Notes under the pieces: model-generated
Told to the model about the DNA's origin: nothing
The model's input: only the letters and a program-made list of their open reading frames with translations
The model's database searches: none
Shown: in pieces, positions 4,865 to 6,659 of the stretch
Numbering within the stretch: position 1 is the first letter of the stretch
Layout: each line of letters begins with the position of its first letter
Program-made: the position numbers and the translations under genes
DNA from: Candidatus Methylomirabilis sp.
Lineage (GTDB): Bacteria > Patescibacteriota > Patescibacteriia > DYHP01
Direction of reading: 5' to 3'
Assembly: GCA_020724105.1 (NCBI GenBank)
Contig: DYHP01000042.1
Coordinates: 1 to 6,659, forward strand
DNA: 6,659 bases

Positions 4865-4936
4865 GTAAATCCGCGTATCTACCCGCCTCGTAGTTCCCGA
4901 CTTGTCGGGATACTTCGGGGGTTTGCGTAAATCCGC
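4862..4936. repeat. 13-bp direct repeats flanking a hairpin
   Basis: TGCGTAAATCCGC occurs at 4862-4874 and again at 4924-4936. Between them is a perfect hairpin, TCCCGAC (4895-4901) with GTCGGGA (4904-4910), with partial pairing of the flanks. The CCCGAC sequence is also in the arms of the adjacent terminator. The direct repeats may be a target duplication or a recombination scar; no terminator T-run follows on either strand. Confidence 0.6.
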
Positions 4937-4946
4937 TTCTATAAAT

Positions 4947-6476
4947 TTAGAATTCTTCGTCAAACTTCGGCCGGAAGTTTAAGGCGTCGCCGACATCTCG
5001 TGAAATGATTTCGTCACGGTCCTCCAAATCGGCGATGGTGCGGCTGATTTTCAGCGTCCGGTAAAATCCGCGCATGGACAGGTTAGCCGAGGTGACGGCG
5101 GCGCGCAAAAGATTTTCCGACGCCTCGTCTATTTTGCAAAAATTTTCAATCATCTGCGGCGGCATTTCGGCGTTGGTAAAAATTCCTTTGCCTTTAAATC
5201 TTTCAACCTGCCTCCATCGGGCGCGCTGCACCCTCGCCCTTATTTCTCTTGACGACTCGCCGATTTCGTTTTTGTATTTTTCAAATTCAACCTTCGGCAC
5301 GGGGACGTGGATGTCGATTCTGTCGAGCAAAGGTCCGGAAATTTTTTTCTGATATTTTAAAATTTGCGGCATGGTGCAGCGGCATTTTCCCGACGGGTCG
5401 CCGGAAAATCCGCAGGGGCAGGGATTGCGCGCCGCAAGGAGCATGAATCGGGAAGGAAATTTGACCGTGCCCGAAACGCGGGAAACCGAGACAGAGCCGT
5501 CTTCAAGCGGCTGCCTCAAGTTTTCTAAAACCGAACGGGAAAATTCCGGCAATTCGTCCATAAAAAGTACGCCGCGGTGAGCGAGAGATATTTCCCCCGG
5601 CTTTGGATTCGTTCCGCCGCCGACAAGTGCAATGCCCGAGGCGGTGTGGTGCGGGGAGCGGAAGGGCCTTGCGGTGATTAAGGGTTTTTCCGGCGGCAAA
5701 AGCCCGGCAACTGACCAGATTTTTGTCACCTCGAGCGCCTCGTCCAAAGTCATTTCGGGTAAAATGGTGGTAAACGAGCGGGCAAGCAAGGTTTTCCCCG
5801 AACCGGGCGGGCCGGACATCAGCAAATTATGGCCGCCGGCTGCGGCGATTTCCAAAGCCCTTTTAGCATATCCCTGACCGCGGACGAATTTCATGTTAAA
5901 CGGCGTTTCCTCGTCGCTTGTAAAATTTATTTCTTCGCGCTGATATGGCACGATTTCCTTTTCTTTTTTAAGATGCAAAACCAATTCAGCCAGATTTTTT
6001 ACGGGGAGAATGTTAAATCCCGGCACAAGTCCGGCTTCGGCGGCGTTTGGTTCGGGCAAATACAAAGTTTCAATCCCCTTATCTTTCAAAGATAAGGCGA
6101 CTGGCAAAATTCCGTGCACCGGCCGCAAAGCGCCGTCAAGCGCTAGTTCGCCGGCAAAAAGGGACTTCTCAATTTCCGTTATTGGAATTTTAAAATCGCC
6201 CGAAGCGAGCAAAATGCTTACGGCAATGGGCAAATCGTAGGACGGACCTTCTTTTTTCAAATCCGCCGGTGCGAGATTGACCGTGATTTTAGTTTTCGGA
6301 AAAAGAATGCCGCTGTTTTTGAGCGCGGCGCGGATTCTCTCCCGCGATTCCTGCACTGCCGTGTCAGGCAAGCCAACCACGGTAAAATTCGGCAGACCAA
6401 GCGAAATGTCCGCTTCAACCTCCACGAGTTCGGCGTTGAGCCCGATAACCGCGGCGGAATAGGATTTAGAAGACAT
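4947..6476 (-). CDS. comM: ComM/YifB-family AAA+ ATPase (Mg-chelatase-like)
   Basis: Members of this family act in DNA recombination; ComM is a hexameric helicase that promotes branch migration during natural transformation. The 509-residue protein has the family's normal length and order. The N-terminal ChlI/Lon-protease-like domain (about 20-165) contains GLPNFTVVGLPDTAVQESRE (27-46) and KEGPSYDLPIA (75-85). The AAA+ core has Walker A SGPPGSGKT (221-229), FRSPHHTAS (272-280), Walker B VLFMDE (303-308), and GPLLDRID (381-388). Four cysteines, C353, C355, C365 and C367, form the zinc-type cluster usual for the family. The C-terminal Mg-chelatase domain spans about 405-503. I place the start at the ATG at 6476; a TTG two codons earlier is also possible. 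Neither has a Shine-Dalgarno sequence. The gene is single, convergent with the M23 gene, and supports DNA uptake and recombination in this organism. No competence genes are adjacent. Confidence 0.95.
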   Translation of the reverse strand: MSSKSYSAAVIGLNAELVEVEADISLGLPNFTVVGLPDTAVQESRERIRAALKNSGILFPKTKITVNLAPADLKKEGPSYDLPIAVSILLASGDFKIPITEIEKSLFAGELALDGALRPVHGILPVALSLKDKGIETLYLPEPNAAEAGLVPGFNILPVKNLAELVLHLKKEKEIVPYQREEINFTSDEETPFNMKFVRGQGYAKRALEIAAAGGHNLLMSGPPGSGKTLLARSFTTILPEMTLDEALEVTKIWSVAGLLPPEKPLITARPFRSPHHTASGIALVGGGTNPKPGEISLAHRGVLFMDELPEFSRSVLENLRQPLEDGSVSVSRVSGTVKFPSRFMLLAARNPCPCGFSGDPSGKCRCTMPQILKYQKKISGPLLDRIDIHVPVPKVEFEKYKNEIGESSREIRARVQRARWRQVERFKGKGIFTNAEMPPQMIENFCKIDEASENLLRAAVTSANLSMRGFYRTLKISRTIADLEDRDEIISRDVGDALNFRPKFDEEF

Positions 6477-6490
6477 AAACAAAAAGTTTA

Positions 6491-6518
6491 ATTTTATAAC
6501 TTACACACTTGCCGTCAC
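6491..6518 (-). promoter_or_regulatory. possible weak comM promoter
   Basis: On the minus strand GTGACG (6518-6513, four of six matches) is followed after 16 bp by TAAAAT (6496-6491, five of six). An overlapping TATAAA (6498-6493) is an alternative -10. Transcription would start only about 6-10 nt before the comM ATG. The -35 coincides with the end of the inverted repeat at 6513-6600. Confidence 0.3.
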
Positions 6519-6600
6519 CCCGAGTGAAGTCGAGGGGTCTTATGTGTGACGTGTATCGCATGAGATTTCTCCGCTCGCCTTCGGCTCAGTCGAAAGGACG
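6513..6600. repeat. 88-bp imperfect inverted repeat upstream of comM
   Basis: The left half (6513-6540) starts CGTC and contains ACCCCGA, GTGAAG and TCGAGGGGT, which fold into a bulged hairpin. The right half (6563-6600) runs from AGATTTCTCC to AGTCGAAAGGACG and resembles the reverse complement of the left half. A second inner pair, CGTCAC (6513-6518) and GTGACG (6546-6551), is perfect. From general knowledge, elements with a GTCA(T/C)CCCGAG..GTCGAGGG core and a GAGATTTCTCC..TCGAAA.GACG partner are scattered in many bacterial genomes. It has no coding content. Confidence 0.55.
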
Positions 6601-6659
6601 AATGGAACTGATATTAAGTTAATTCTCCTTCGCGGCTACATTAAGATAAAAATCATTGC
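6601..6659. other. right-edge intergenic sequence, no gene seen
   Basis: This AT-rich end contains no start codon with a usable frame. GCGGCTAC (6632-6639) equals the GTAGCCGC head of the REP-like elements on the minus strand but lacks the hairpin. An AAGGAG on the minus strand (6630-6625) resembles a ribosome-binding site, yet no start codon follows it at a suitable distance. Confidence 0.4.

Noticed and set aside
6480..6482. TTG start two codons upstream for comM
   Set aside because: ATG at 6476 gives the usual family N-terminus; TTG adds only two residues and has no ribosome-binding site. It is not strictly excluded.
6560..6622. Short plus-strand frame starting at an ATG inside the right-edge repeat
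   Set aside because: It encodes only about 20 residues, lies in the inverted repeat and has no ribosome-binding site.
1..6659. CRISPR array, tRNA, rRNA or riboswitch
   Set aside because: No regularly spaced repeats, no cloverleaf with CCA-type end and no known riboswitch core could be recognised; the repeats present are short palindromes.

Overview
The window carries four confident protein-coding genes plus dense, highly structured intergenic DNA. The gene content fits a Patescibacteria (CPR, Parcubacteria-like) genome: a two-LysM/M23 peptidase of the style common in that group, a single-subunit membrane pyrophosphatase, a ComM/YifB ATPase, short spacers full of small palindromic repeats, and start sites mostly without Shine-Dalgarno sequences. 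This placement is inference from style, not from a marker gene. UGA ends both the pyrophosphatase and the peptidase frames at the expected C-termini, so the UGA-as-glycine code of Gracilibacteria/SR1 does not apply.

Layout. Positions 1-404 hold no confident gene. They contain a leftward promoter running off the left edge, a MITE-like inverted repeat (108-171), a REP-like hairpin with a decayed neighbour (194-247), and two or three stacked hairpin terminators for the gene to the right. Positions 405-1031 (minus) encode an unrecognised 208-residue protein with an acidic tail and a C-x2-C-x5-C motif; its last 12 codons lie in a perfect palindrome. Positions 1032-1270 hold its ribosome-binding site, an inverted pair of REP-like hairpins and a perfect-consensus promoter, giving a leader of about 170 nt. 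Positions 1271-3277 (minus) encode a proton-pumping pyrophosphatase (HppA) with the K+-independent signature. Between 3278 and 3411 two divergent promoters drive hppA leftward and the peptidase rightward. Positions 3412-4749 (plus) encode a membrane-anchored LysM/M23 endopeptidase whose start codon lies about 10 nt past its -10 box, so its mRNA is probably leaderless or nearly so. A nested bidirectional terminator (4774-4864) separates it from the convergent comM gene (4947-6476, minus). The right edge (6477-6659) holds a weak comM promoter and an 88-bp imperfect inverted repeat.

The genes do not form an operon. Each appears to have its own promoter and they serve different needs: energy conservation from pyrophosphate, wall remodelling, DNA uptake and recombination, and an unknown function. 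No CRISPR array, tRNA, rRNA or transposase gene was seen. The most unusual content is the noncoding layer: REP-like elements with covarying stems, two interspersed elements whose ends supply -35 sequences, a palindrome in a coding sequence, and an apparently leaderless gene.
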